A stretch of DNA of 64,000 nucleotides from Hygrophila difformis (GCA_030278955.1 JAOANR010000010.1:10571884-10635883), one strand, 5' to 3'. Positions 23,410-35,785 are shown, counted from the first letter of the stretch. Notes: generated by a model from the sequence alone, not told the origin. A program made the numbers and translations.

Positions 23410-23973
23410 CGATGATCGAGGGTAAGAAAGAAAGAAAATAATTTGCGGTGGGATTGGGTATTAGGGTTTAAATTTTGATGCTTGAAAATAATATGATGTC
23501 TTGATAATGAAGGAAGGTGAATCACCGCACCCCTACATTAAAAAAGAAGTGTATCCATTAGATATTATTATGCCTTTTCTTTTTTTATTTATTTTTTAGT
23601 TGCCTTGTTTTAATATTCTTTTTTATAATCATGTTACAAAAGCGTAAATATGTAATAGATTATCAAATAATTATACTACTTCATATAGGTACTACTACTT
23701 CTTGAAAATAATATATATTTTTTTTTTCCGGTCACAATATTCTTTCTTTATTATCCATACTTACTACTACTTCATATTTTTTATTAGTTATGAACAATAG
23801 ATTATCAAATATTTATAATTATTTTATTTGTATTATTGATTGGCTAGTGTTGTTTGTAGTTATATAATTTTATTTATATAAAATATATTTATTGTTCATG
23901 ATTAGACAATTATATAATTAAAAATATATAAATTGATCAATTAATAAATAAATATATAAGTATAGATTATAAA

Positions 23974-24232
23974 TACTCCACCTGTCCCATTTAACTTGTC
24001 TTGTTTGTCTTCTGCACACAATTCAATACACTTTTTCAATTGTTAATATCTCAAAATATGTACATGAAAATTATGTAAAATATATATTATAAAACTACAT
24101 GATCATCGATTCTAACAAGATCGAACTCAACTATTTTTTTCAAATATATAATTACAATAATATTGAGTCAAAGCTGAACAATGAACAATGTCAAAAAGTC
24201 ATATATGACACATTACCTAGGACGGTGGAGTA
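23974..24232. mobile_element. Stowaway-like MITE inside the hAT element
   Basis: 259 bp from TACTCCACCTGTCCC to ...TAGGACGGTGGAGTA, TA at both ends. Inserted after the hAT formed or carried along with it. Confidence 0.75.
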
Positions 24233-25561
24233 GGATTCATTCTTTTGTAAATTCGTGGTATCAATTAATTCATGTTATATATTGTATTTGATCTAGTCAT
24301 GGTTACACATCTAATATGATATATACAAATATGATTCATAGTTTCAGGGTTTAAGGTTTAGGGTTTAGGGTCATGGTTACATACATATATATACTTTATA
24401 TTTCTTGTAATCTTAATAATTCTTTTGATCTTAGTAGTTTATATCAAGGATGTAAGATAAGATTATTTTTAAATATTTTAAACTCTATACGAACAATATT
24501 TTTATAAAATAAAATATAAGATATATTAATATATAAAATGTATTAGCATATTTTATACATCTAGAATACTTTGATAAATATTTGAATAATGTAATATTGT
24601 GCTTTATGGATATTTCATTTGCTTTCTTCTTCTTCTTTTTTTTTTTCACTTCTTTATGGATAATTTTTTTTCTTTGAAATGAAATGATTGTCCAAGCCTT
24701 ATTATAACAAAATCTGTTTGTTTAGAACGACTCCATGTACATCATTATCCAATATGCGTCCTACGCAACTAGGAATTTGATCGTTTGCCTCAAATAATTT
24801 GTCTTGATCAAACAGTCTGCTGGTTAGTTTGCTTCCCGGTGAATATCATAACACAAATTAATTTAATTTATTAAACACTATTAGTTTGAAAATAGTCAAA
24901 AATACCGATAGAGAGATGAATTTAACAATTTATTTGTTAATTAAATTCAAGTGGGATGGATGGAGTATTTTTTCTTTACTCAAATTATTTTGAGGTCCCT
25001 TTGGACAAAATACAACAACATCAATTCTAACTGCTTTTATTCTATTATATTTAAATTAATAATAAAAAAAATTGATTAAATTATTATTATACATATGTAG
25101 TTTGAGAATAATCAAACTACCCAAGATGAATTTAAGAAATGGTGAAATAAAAGTAAACTAAAAAAAAAATCGTAGAACAAATACATTCGGAAAGCGTATC
25201 CAATCAAAACATTTTTTTATTTGTTTAGGTGGAATAAGCCAATTAAAACTTTAAAATTATACTTCTCCCGAATTTTTATTTTTTAAATTACACTCAATAG
25301 CCCTTGGCAAGATTCAGTTTTATAGCAAAATCTCTATTTTAGTTTTTCTAGGATTTTTATTATTTACCCCCAATTATATTTATTTATTTCCTAATTTTAC
25401 CACAACCCAATTCTTAGGAAAGCGTGTCTTCTTTCAAATTAATTCTAATCAACTCATTTATTCTGCAACATATATAATTACTTTAATTAACTTTATTGTA
25501 AAGTGTAAAGTGTTTTTGCCTCTTAAAGTTTTTCTAATAATATAAAAAATTAATAGTATAG

Positions 25562-25769
25562 TACTTCCTCCGTTTTTTATTGTTAGTTACATTGGACATT
25601 TTGTTACTGTTCATTGGACTGATTTGATTTTAATTTTTCTCATAGTTATACAAGATAAAATATAGTCATGTGGGATCTTGTTAAATTCGTCTAAACTTAA
25701 CGATTTAAAATGTAAATTAGACTGCGTGCAATGTGAGTCCGTAGCAAACAAATAAAAATAAAGGAAGTA
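25562..25769. mobile_element. Stowaway-like MITE inside the hAT element
   Basis: 208 bp from TACTTCCTCCGTTTTTTATTG to ...AATAAAAATAAAGGAAGTA, with imperfect inverted ends and TA at both edges. Shares the 'attggac...tgttcattgga' interior type with the MITE at 9103. Confidence 0.65.
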
Positions 25770-26174
25770 TCATAGATTAGATTTTTTTTTTTTTTTTTTT
25801 GTAAACTTTGTGGATATTATGGGACTGTATTAGAGATTAGATTTAAGTATATCGAAATTCCAAAGGCAGAAGTGATTTATTTTTTTTTCGATTTTTTGGT
25901 ATTCAATTAAATATTTATAAAAAATATATTTCATGATACAACTGCCTTAATTCTTTTTTATTCCTAGCATATCTAACCAATTAAGTATCCTAAATTCCTA
26001 GAATATCTCAACCTATTGAATATTTAAGTTAATATCTCAGCCTAAATAAAAGAAAAGTTCATTTAATATCTCAGCCTAAAAAAGGAAAAGTACGGCTGGC
26101 ATTTACTGTTTTCCTCCCCAAAAATTACCTTCCCCAAAACATCTCCCGCTGTTCACCTTCTTCTTCCTTACCCT

Positions 26175-26460
26175 ATGTTCTTCAAAATTTGTACTCTTCC
26201 CCGCGCCTGCCACCCATCTTCACCGCCGCCGCCGGTCCTCTTCATGGTTCCCGACTCTTCGTTGTTCCCCTCTTCGCTTCACAGTTCGGTGTTCTCTGTT
26301 CTCCTCTCTGGCTCTTCCTTCGCCGATCACCTCTCCGGCTCTTCCTTCGCCGGATCGTTGGTTTCCCGTTCCGGTACGCGTTCCCCCGGCGATTGGTGCG
26401 CGATCGTCCCCTGATCCGGAACAAACGTTCCCGTCCGGTGAACGACCGGACGTTCCGCGT
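26175..26460. repeat. GC-rich, internally repeated subterminal block of the hAT element
   Basis: Much richer in G+C than its surroundings. 'ggctcttccttcgccg' occurs twice within 40 bp, and several cgttcc/ggaac motifs stand close to the right terminus. Reading frames run through it on both strands because stops are rare in GC-rich DNA; none shows a domain. Probably the transposase-side regulatory or binding region of the element. Confidence 0.5.
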
Positions 26461-26566
26461 TCCTTGTATCTATGGTTGGACGTTCTCCACCGGATGCACT
26501 GTCTCGTGTAGCTTGGCGGAGGACGTTGAGGAAGGTTCCTGTATGGGGAAAGGGTGCTGCCAGACA

Positions 26567-29312
26567 TGGTGATGAAGCTATTGGTTGTGTCAAAGGTGGA
26601 AAGAAACCAGCAACATAGTATTGGTTCATTTGTGCTTTTGCCTTATGGGTTTTGTTATTTGGGCCGTATTGTTTTGGGCCATATTTTGTTAGTCTTGGGC
26701 TTTTGGCCTGTTTCCCTTTATATATATTGTCTCTGGTCCATCTCGTCTCATAAGTCTTTTGTTTGAACAAACTTCATTCATTCAATAAAATCCAGAGACG
26801 GTTATTTATTTCTCTTGTTGGTTTGTTCATTTGCTACATGGTATCAAAGCCTTGCGCTCGATTCGATCCAATTTTTACCTGAATTCTGTTCCAATCTAGC
26901 TCAGATTGAGCTCATTTTCTCCTTACTCATGGCTTCTGAAGATGATTCTACCAACACCACTCCTAGACCTAGTGGAGTACCATAGCTTCCAGCTCTTCCT
27001 CGAGAGCTTCAGATAACTTTGGCCGATCAACCACATCTGATGCTCACTACTTCACCACTGACAGGAAAAAATAACTGGACGAAATGGAAAGCAGCTGCAG
27101 AAAAGGCTCTTTATATAAAATCGAAGGAGTGCTTCATTAATGGTACCTATCCTGCACCTCCTTCTACTGATCCTTTGTTTAGACAGTGGTCTACCGTTGA
27201 TACTTTGGTGCTAATTTGGTTGCAAAACTCTATATCTGATGAAATTGGTAATCAAATTTGCATGCTACATCTGCCTTTTCACTTTGGAAAGAGTTGAAAG
27301 ATTGTTTTGACAAAGTTAGCGGTCCTCAGATTTTATTGTTAAAGAGAAAGATAGTTAACTTTACTCAGGGGTTATGTCTGTTACTTCATACTATAGTACG
27401 CCGAAAACTCTTTGGAACAACTATTGATATGTGAAACCTTTTAAATGCAAAAGTGATGAGTCACTAAAAGGACTTAATGGACTCTGATGAGGAAGATCTC
27501 CTCATTCAATTTCTTATGGGATTAAATGAGGACTACGCTCACATATGCAATCAAATTTTGATATTGGATCCTCTACCTTCGGTTAGTAGTGCATTTGGGA
27601 TGATCTGCAACTGTGAGACTCAGAACAGCATGTTAAGTTCAGGGAAAGAAGATCACAGCTCTAACTTTGTGCTTGCTGGTGTTGAAAAATATTCGTTCAA
27701 TAAAGAAAACAAAACTGTGGATAAAGGAGTAGGAGATAGACCTGGTGATAAGAAAGAGACTATCATATGTAGCCATTGCAAGAAGGTTGGTCACACCAAA
27801 GACATGTGTCACCAACTTGCCAACAAAAACTCTTTCTGTGATCATTGCAAAAAAATCTGGACACAGCCGTGCAAATTGTTTCCTAATCACTAGGGTTATA
27901 CCTGACTGGTATAAAATTTTGGGAGATAAAAGAAAAGGTCGACTGATTGCTGGTGCAGCTGTAACTACTGTCAATTCTGAAGGGTTTGAAGGTGGTCTGA
28001 TACAGGGCTATCTCCTGCTACTGAAGGCAGGATTACAAAGTTAATTGAGAACACTTTTAAGGAGCTCAACAAAACACATTTTGGATCTCAGCTTGCCACT
28101 CCTATTGACTATGTTGGGTGTACTCTTGATATGACAGGTAACAAATATATTCCAAGCTATCTCAATGGTCAATGGTTGTTAGACTCAGGGGCTAGTTGTC
28201 ACCTTTGTGCAGACCTTTCCCTATTGATTGAACCTCAGCATTTCTCTTCCAAATATCCTATAATTCTGCCAAATGGCTCATTCAAATTTTCAACACACAT
28301 TGGCATAGTGATGCTATGCAAAGGCTTCATTATACTAAATGTGTGTTATGTTCCTGGTCTTGTCCTAAATTTACTCTCTATTAGTCAACTAACTAGAGAG
28401 CTTCATTGTTTTGCTATCTTTGATTCGTCTTGTTGTATTTTGTAGGACCTGAAGTCTAAGAAGAACATCATTAAGGGTACTTTATTAAATAAATTGTATA
28501 CCCTTCAATATGATAGCAATAAATATGTTTTTTCCTTCTGCTGTTTTAGCATCTGCTTGTGACAATGATTCATTCACTGTATGGCACAACAAGCTTGGAC
28601 ATCCATCTGATATTGTTATGTCCAAACTTGGTTTGAAATCTATTAATAATACTCATGATATATGTGATAAATGTTTATTTTCAAAGAGTCACAAACTTTC
28701 CTTTTCTATCAGTTCATCTCATGCATTTCATATCTTTGATTTAATTCATTGTGATATATGGGGCCCTTTCTCTATTGGAGATAGATTAGGATATAGATAC
28801 ATCCTTACTATAGTTGATGACTGTTCTAGAGGAACTTGATTATATCTTCTACATCATAAATCTGCCACTCACTCCATACTCTCAAAATTCTTTGTCTATG
28901 TTCAAACTCAATTTGCCAAAGCTGTTAAAGTCATTAGAACTGAAAATGGATCCGAATTTTGTAACAAATCCTATCTTTATCTTTTCTCTTCAAAGGGAAT
29001 CATTCATCAAACTTCTTGCATATATACACCTTAGCAAAATGGGAGGGTAGAAAGAAAATATAGGCATTTAATCCAGGTTGCTAGATGTCTTCTTCTCACC
29101 TCTTCAGTTCCAAAAACCTATCGGGGGGATGCTATGATGTTTGCAGCCTATATCATTAATAGACTTCCCACTTCACTGCTTGATTGGAAAACACCTTGTG
29201 ATATCCTTTTTGGGACCTTACCTGATCTGTCTACACATGGATTCCCAAAGATGTTTGGAATCTCAGTATAGTATTATGGTCGGCAATTACCTCAATTACA
29301 GTAAAGTCAGGA
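26567..29312 (+). mobile_element. Truncated Ty1/Copia retrotransposon
   Basis: 5' LTR about 26567-26838 (TG...CA), directly followed by the primer-binding site tggtatcaaagc (26839-26850, initiator tRNA-Met type). Gag remnants follow (27019-27890, including a CX2CX4HX4C zinc knuckle CSHCKKVGHTKDMC), then protease (WLLDSGASCHL near 28174), the GAG-pre-integrase HxxxLGHP motif (28582) and the integrase core start (HCDIWGP, TIVDDCSR near 28750-28835). Several frameshifts and stops break it. It ends inside the integrase region near 29275-29312: RT, RNase H and the 3' LTR are missing, and WAKL sequence resumes. Confidence 0.88.
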
Positions 29313-29495
29313 CGATCGGCAATTGTAGCTTTGGATTTCTTGCTGAGGCCACTGCATTCAGATTTTATCCCAAGAATCTTACCAATTTAAGGGATGTCGA
29401 AAGGCTTCCGTTGGTGGTTGATTGGGCTATGGGGAATGTGTCGAGTTGTGAGGAGGCCCGGAAGAATTGATCGGATTATTTGTGTAAAAGTGAAA

Positions 29496-29725
29496 ATTCC
29501 CACTCGGCCCCTATACTGCCCTTGTATCACTTTTTAATTTGTGTGGTTTGAGCTCCCACACGAGACTTGAGTGTTAATATTTACAAGAAAAAGAAAAGAA
29601 ATACTTCTCCATTTTTTTTTTTAATTTGCTTCCCTCCCTTTTATCCCCTTTTTTATTTGTGTGGTTTGTGGTTTGGGCTCCCATATATCTTTACCGACAC
29701 TTGAGTGGTAATGTTTACAATCTCC
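29496..29725 (+). mobile_element. Two partial SINE 3' parts in tandem
   Basis: Two successive copies of the SINE body ('cggcccctatactgccctt...atttgtgtggtttgagctccca...gacttgagtgttaatatttaca' and 'cccttttatccc...atttgtgtggtttgtgg...gctccca...gacacttgagtggtaatgtttaca'). A and B boxes are missing. They directly abut the last piece of the broken WAKL exon. Confidence 0.55.
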
Positions 29726-30121
29726 ATTTTTTTATTTGCTACAGACCAACTCAGTACACAGTCCAATGCATATTTTAAACCATTAATAATTCAAATTCAG
29801 CATAAATAAAAATTCTAAAAGTCCGATATTTAAAAATATATGACGAGGCAGATCTAACAAGATCTCACTTAACTATATTTTAACTTATATAATTATGATA
29901 GAACTTTAAGTCCTAGTGTGTAAATAGTACCAAAAACCCCCCATGGGGCAAATAAAGAAAAATGGATGAAGTTACTCCACAAGAAAACCTTTCTGACGCG
30001 CAAGTTTTACTTTATGTGGAGAATAGTCTATTGACAACTGTTACACTGACATATAATTTGTTTGTCATTTAATGGAAGATCTCTTTCATTCTCATTGTCT
30101 AAATCTTCAATTCCCTTTCCT
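29726..30121 (+). other. Spacer; right end is the duplicated WAKL upstream region
   Basis: From about 30018 the sequence matches the upstream region of the intact WAKL gene ('gagaatagtctattgacaac', 'tctcattgtct'). A Stowaway-like or AT-rich stretch to the left is unclassified. Confidence 0.5.
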
Positions 30122-30292
30122 CTAGGAATTGAGAGTTGGCCTAGTGGTCATTTTCTTTGACTTCCAACCTTATAATTGGGGGATGGATTCCTACCCGGTC
30201 CCTTATCCCTTCCTTTTATCCCCTTGTATGATTTGTGTGGCTTCCACACACCTTTGCCGACATGTGACTTTTAATATATTGAAAGAAAAATA
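30122..30292 (+). mobile_element. tRNA-derived SINE inserted in a WAKL promoter
   Basis: A-box-like gttggcctagtggtc (about 30135), B-box-like ggggatggattcc (about 30179), the family body 'cccggtccc...tgatttgtgtggcttcc' and an A-rich tail. It splits the WAKL upstream region: matching promoter sequence lies on both sides. 'caattcc' occurs just left (30109-30116) and just right (30299-30306), a possible part of the target duplication. Confidence 0.7.
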
Positions 30293-30404
30293 AATCTCCA
30301 ATTCCTCTGATTTATTAAAAGCTACCAAACTATATAAGTTGTTTCCTTCTAAACACCACAAGTAAAATAATCACCATTCAAAGTTACTCACACTATATCA
30401 TAAT

Positions 30405-32489
30405 ATGAATCTTCTGTTTCTCAATACGATTCTGATTCTTCTTGAGGCACTGCTTCTGTTCACTCTGCTTCCCTTGGCAGAATCACAGAATTACACTCCC
30501 ATCGCAAAACCTAACTGCGAAGATCGTTGCGGCGATATTCTGATCTCATTTCCATTAGGCACCAACCCCAAATGTTATTAGGCTTCAATTCCTATGTCAC
30601 TTGCAACTGTACTTTGATCGACACCCCAAAATTGTTCTGGCAAGAAAGCGCCATTGAGATTAAAAATATATCCTTCCTTGGCCAGATGATAGTCATGCAA
30701 TTCATTTCTTATTACTGCAACGGTCGCAATGGCACCAAGAACTATTTCCATCCATATATAACTTTGGCCCAATTCTTCACGGTCTCAATACTGCCAGTAG
30801 GCTGTGATTCTTTCGGTCTTATTTCCGGCCATCAGGTCGATCGGACAAACTCCACTGGATGCCTTACCTCGTGTAGCACAAAGAATGATCTTTAGGAAGA
30901 TTCGTGCACGGGCACAGGGCGTTGCTACGTGTTGATTCATAGGGATGCTTAGAATGTCAGTATAGCGTGTGAAGTAACAACAACGATGGTAACGAGAGTT
31001 AGGTGACTGAGGTCCGAAATTGCAGCTTTGGTTTTATCGTTGAGGCCACTAAATTCAAATTTCATCCAGAAAACAAACCAATTTAATTGATATCGAAATG
31101 CTTCCAATGGTGGTTGATTGGGCTATTGGGAATAAGTTATGTTACAAGGAGGCCAAGAAGAATACTTCGGATTATGCCTGTCTAAATGACAATTTCGAGG
31201 GCTACAAGCCTGAGAATGGCTACGGATACCGGTGTCTTTGCAAGCTCGGCTACCATGGAAATCCTTATCTTACTGATGGCTGTAAAGGTACACACACCCT
31301 ATTTACGTTATTAATTTGTCTGTTTGCAATTGTTGTCTAATTTTGTGAATATATACAACTCATGAACTGAATTGTATTGCAGATGAATGTAATCCAGGTC
31401 CAGACCAAAACCAATCATACATATTTCAATGTGAAAATTCACTAGGAGGTTTTTAATGTGTCTGTCCAAAAAGACAATATAGAGATGGGAAGATAGATGG
31501 AGAAGGTTGCATTTGCCGTCAATTCAACACATCAAAGCTAGTCTCAGGTAAGGACGAAGGCTATGTTGTTTCTAAGATGCATTTAATTACTTTAATTTAT
31601 TGTTTTTGTGTAAAGTTTTTTAATTTTGTAAGTACCTTTTTTATTGAGATTACAAGGATATGCATTGGGGTGATTATCCTGTTTTTGGTTCAATGTACTT
31701 TGTGTATAACAGAAGGCAATCAGAAAGGATGAAGCTAAAATGGTTTCATCAAAATGAGGGTCAGTTGCTATTGCAAAAACTCCCGGCAAGAGAGCGATCA
31801 CACGATTAGTTGAAAATATTTACATCGTCAGAGTTGAAATGGGCGACAAATGACTTCCACAAGGACAACATCATTGGCCAATGAGGGTTTGGAACTGTCT
31901 ACAAAGGAGCGTTATCGGACAAGAGAACCATTGCAATCAAAAAGTCCAAAAGGGTAGATCCAGATCAGATCGAACAGTTTGTTTCTGATGTTATTGCCGT
32001 GTCTCAAATAAATCACATGAACACTGTTAAACTTCTCGGTTGTTGCTTGCATACAGAAGTCCCTCATCTGGGTTATGAATTCATCAATAATAGCACACTT
32101 TATTCACATCTGTAGAACTCCACAAATGTGCATTTGCAGAATTGGGACAGACGTTTGAAGATTGCTGCAAATACTGCTAATGTGTTGGCGTATCTGCACT
32201 CTTCAGCATCGATTCAAATCATCCACAGAGATGTGAAATCATATAACATTCTTTTGGACCATACTTTCACAGCCAAAGTGCGTGGTTATGGTGCATCAAG
32301 ATTGATTCCCCTGGATCAAACTCAAATACCCAGGGTTGTGCAAGGGACAACTGGATACCTAGATCCTGAATACTTGTAGACACACCAGCTGACAGCAAAG
32401 AGCGATGTTTATAGCTTTGGAGTTGTCCAGCTGGAACTAATAACTGGAAGGATTGGAATCTGGTTTAATGGGTCAGAAAAGGAGAGGAG
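30405..32489 (+). pseudogene. WAKL pseudogene, exons 1-3, cut by an LTR element
   Basis: Collinear with the intact WAKL: exon 1 30405-31287, exon 2 31383-31547, exon 3 from 31657. Lesions include a stop and frameshift right after CGD...NPKCY near 30579, further stops near 30894 and 30953, a 6-bp loss at the exon 2 start, a stop in the EGF module near 31456, a 7-bp deletion in the membrane span near 31688, and a stop TAG at 32377-32379 in the activation segment. The kinase motifs are still recognisable (HRDVKS near 32222; DFG changed to GYG). At 32490 the exon is interrupted by a 17.5-kb retrotransposon and resumes at 50045. Confidence 0.9.
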
Positions 32490-35306
32490 TGAAACTTTTG
32501 ACAAGTTTCACTAACACGAGTATATTTTTATATGAAATATACCAGGATTAATTTTATTAAAAGGAAAGAGTTATGATTCATGGGAAGGGATATATCAAGT
32601 TTGTTGGTCTTTTTATTACTCAAGTGTGGTGTTTTAATTTCAAATGGCGTTGTGGTCCTCTCTGTCATGAAACTGTTGACAAATCTCATGGTACAGCCGG
32701 GATAGATTGACCTTCAGCCTGTCACACTGAGGGTCCCCGGCATGAGTGCCATGATATTTGTCATCAATTCTTGTCATGAGATTTCCTGCCATGAAACTTT
32801 TGACAGATTTCCACTACATGAGTATTTTCCGAAAAAATCATAATCCTGGTTTAGGTTTTATTTAATGAAACCAATTTATGATGGCGGAGTTGTGATTAGG
32901 GATATACTTATAAGTTGTCACGTTTTTATTACTCGTGTTAAGAAACTGTGCCCCCGAAAGCGCACAGTGTCAAAAATTGCAGTAATTTATAGTAAGACCG
33001 GATCGTTCACTGGAGGATGTGCGATAGAAGCAGGGCCCACGTCGTTTACTAAGATTTTCCACTCGGTTACTCAATTCAAGTGTGTGTTTTTGATTATCAA
33101 CTACTTGGCAGAATTTAAATCTAAACTATGAAAGCGATTAAATGAAGCAGATAAAGTTATTCTAAAAAGCGAATTGAATTTAATCTAAGAAAGCAATAGA
33201 ACTATTCTAAGAAAGCGATTAAGATTATTCTAAGAAAGCAGATTTAAAATATGACAGAAGGGACAGGAAGAAAAGAATAAAGGTTGACAAGATTCAGATG
33301 AGACACAAATAAACTTCCATTTTAATACACAGATCTTAGCTTAGGATAATCCTTCCAGTTAGCTAATTTTCATGCTCTCTATACCATGTTCCCTTTTAAC
33401 AGACAGGTACTTACAGTAAGAGTTTACATGCTCTTAAGAAAACAAACTCTAAGATACTACAGACTTACAACTCCTCTTGCAATGCCTTGCAAGAGTATGT
33501 TGGTCATATGTGGTGGACAAGCAACACCTGACAAATCATTTATTGAAGTGTCAAGTACTACTATCATTCCCCCATGTCACACCCAAAGATTCTAATCAAG
33601 CCTTGAACTATCCCCTAACTCTCAATCCTAGTAGCAGTTACACAACTCTCAATACAACCGAGTGACCTCTAAAGAAAGCAGTTAAAAGAAAGCAATAAAG
33701 AAAGCATTTAAAACCTATCACTCGGAGGTTTTTGAAAGTCTGACCCTGGTAGTAAAAGAAAGCCCCCAGTCAGAATGACTGAGTGTGGATCAAGAATTCC
33801 CTAACCTCAGTGAACCGCTCGAAGTGTTCACTTACCGTCGGGTGGTTATGAGATACAAACTAATGAAACAAACTAATAAATTATTTCGTTCCGGATGCAC
33901 TCACTCAGGACTCAAAAATAGGCAATGGCAGAGGAGGATAGCAGTTGAAAGAATACTCAACCCTATCTTAGAAAATAACCAAGGCCCGAATGTTGTTCCT
34001 CTAGTATTATCTGTCACACCTTATCGGAATCCAAGTGGAATCTGAACCAGTGCAATATTTAATACAAGATTTCCAACAAACAGCAATTTTGGAAAATAAT
34101 AGATGTCTGAAAATCATTCCCTATTAGGTACTAGACTCTCAATTAAAACACAGATCCTTTCAGTCTAGGTGAGACCTAATTGCTGACTCTGCTTCTAATT
34201 TCCCAAAATCAACCCCTGGTCGGATCTAAATCAGTCATAACTGTGGAATTTATCCCTTACTCAGATCCGGATTTTATAAATGAATTTTTGTTGGAAATTT
34301 AATGTGAGACATCTGATTATAAAGATCAAGACTTGTATGTCCAAGGGAAGGATCACAAAATAATATTGACCACAATATCTACATAATTATATCATGCATA
34401 AATTTAAAGGGAAGTGTAAAGTTAAATAACCCAAAATATAAGGCGGGTTTAAACAGAAGTTGATACACAGAGATGAATTAGCCGAAGATGAGAAGGATTT
34501 ATTTTGGCTAAAAAGATGACAAGAATAGTCAAGATATTCTGGACTGCAAACATCTGCTATCCAGGTCCTGACTATTCCAGGTGGGATGAGTTTAGACAGC
34601 AGAAGATCTTAACAACAGTGATCGCTATCATCAAGACCCCTACTATCTGCGAAATGAGTGAAAAACCTTCATGTTTTCTTACTGTAATACTATTCAAGCA
34701 ATGTTGATCGACATCATTTGATACTATTACAGCTCAAAATTCAGGTTTGAAATTAAGATAAAGAAAAGGAAATTGTATCCGGATAGGGATCAGATGAGCA
34801 GCTATTATAATCCAAGATGGACGAACCGCCAAGACTTCCACTGACCACTATTCGGACCATGCAGAATAACATCTAATAATTAATATATAGACCACGAGCT
34901 AGTTATCCGTGTGGGAATACCCGCCAACATTAATCTGATATATTCTTTATTAGTTGTTTCACACATTACGGAAAAGACAAAATGAATAAAAGAAAAATAT
35001 TTTTGGATCATCTTGCATGGGAGACGTTGGTTTCTCATGCAAGGTATGGAAATGATTCCATAATTACTCTTCATGTCTAAATAATCACTCATTCCATAAT
35101 TAAATAATTACAGTCCGGATTATATACTTAGATCATGAGAGTTTGATCATTTGTAGAAGAGTCTTTTAGTGGAATTGAACAAAATTCTTTATATCAAAAT
35201 GATCATGGGTTGAGATCATTGGATTTCAATCTCAAATTATTAATATAAAGGTCCAATTGATTAATGAGGAAGATGAAGAATAAAAGTTTGGCAAAAAGTT
35301 GCCACT

Positions 35307-35785
35307 TTGTCGCGGAGTAGAATTTGTGTCGCGGACCATGGGTCCGCAACAAGGGTTTCGCGACAAAGGGTGGGAAATAAGAGAAATGGGATTTTGGAAA
35401 TTAGGGTTTTGCTTTGTCGCTAAGCAAAAATTTTGTCGCGGAACGTGGTTCCGCGACAAGGAGGCATAGCGACAAAAAGGTTGAAAATTGGACAAGAGCA
35501 TAATTCTTGTCGCGGAACAAGAGGTTTTGTCACGGAACGTGGTTCCGCGACAAGGTTGCTTCGCGACAAAAGCCCTTCCAGAATAAAATCACAAGTATTT
35601 GGGTCCTTGGTCGCCAATCAGGATTTTGTCGCGGAACGTGGCTCCGCGACAAGGGTTGTTTCGCGACCATGGGTTTTAAAATAAAGGCTAACAAGTGTTC
35701 TTTGGCACCTTTGTCGCCAAAGCGTCATTTTGTCGCGGAACGTGGTTCCGCGACAAGAATTGTTCCGCGACAAAGGTGTGTCCAG
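35307..35785. repeat. Palindrome cluster GTCGCGGAAC / GTTCCGCGAC in LTR
   Basis: At least five units of the form GTCGCGGAAC-GTG-GTTCCGCGAC (a near-perfect palindrome with a 3-nt centre), followed each time by a half-site 'tt(c)cGCGACaaa'. Spacing is about 80-110 bp. The same cluster is at 48304-48782 in the other LTR. It lies downstream of the TATA-type sequence, i.e. in the transcribed leader. Confidence 0.85.

Larger units (their letters stand above)
23410..26174. other. Non-coding 5' half of the hAT element
   Basis: AT-rich, no gene. Contains the two MITEs listed separately, a short telomere-like run of three TTTAGGG-type units at about 24347-24371, poly-T at 25783-25800, and a lone MITE-like end gggatggatggagta near 24953-24967. 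The promoter of the transposase should lie just above 23410. Confidence 0.55.
20968..26474 (-). mobile_element. Complete hAT transposon (5,507 bp)
   Basis: Terminal inverted repeats CATAGTTACATGGAACG (left) and CTATG...-ending right end, whose reverse complement is CATAGATACAAGGAACG. Flanked by a perfect 8-bp duplication GTTGGACG (20960-20967 and 26475-26482), the hAT signature. Both subterminal regions carry clustered GGAACG/CGTTCC motifs, probable transposase-binding sites. One intact transposase gene lies on the minus strand. Two Stowaway-like MITEs lie in the 5' non-coding half. Structure and ORF make it a candidate autonomous element. Confidence 0.92.
18841..29500 (+). pseudogene. WAKL exon 1 pseudogene split by LINE, hAT and Copia insertions
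   Basis: Four collinear pieces of WAKL exon 1 remain: 18841-19263 (ATG, signal peptide, GUB_WAK start), 20905-20967, 26475-26563 (TGCTVSC...GKGCCQ) and about 29313-29500 (NCSFGF...VVDWAMG...SSCEEA). A 2-bp deletion near 19043 shifts the frame before any insertion, and there is a stop after EEARKN near 29468. The segment between the third and fourth pieces that corresponds to about 25 residues is missing, so the Copia insertion was accompanied by a deletion. Exons 2 and 3 are absent: the last piece runs into a SINE at about 29500. Confidence 0.9.

Noticed and set aside
26175..26572. Overlapping ORFs of 79-147 codons on both strands
   Set aside because: GC-rich composition keeps frames open on both strands; no domain, and the sequence is the hAT subterminal block plus a WAKL piece.
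32865..34045. Small ORFs of 60-90 codons repeated at 45862-47043
   Set aside because: They are identical because the LTRs are repeated; no domain, no codon signature.
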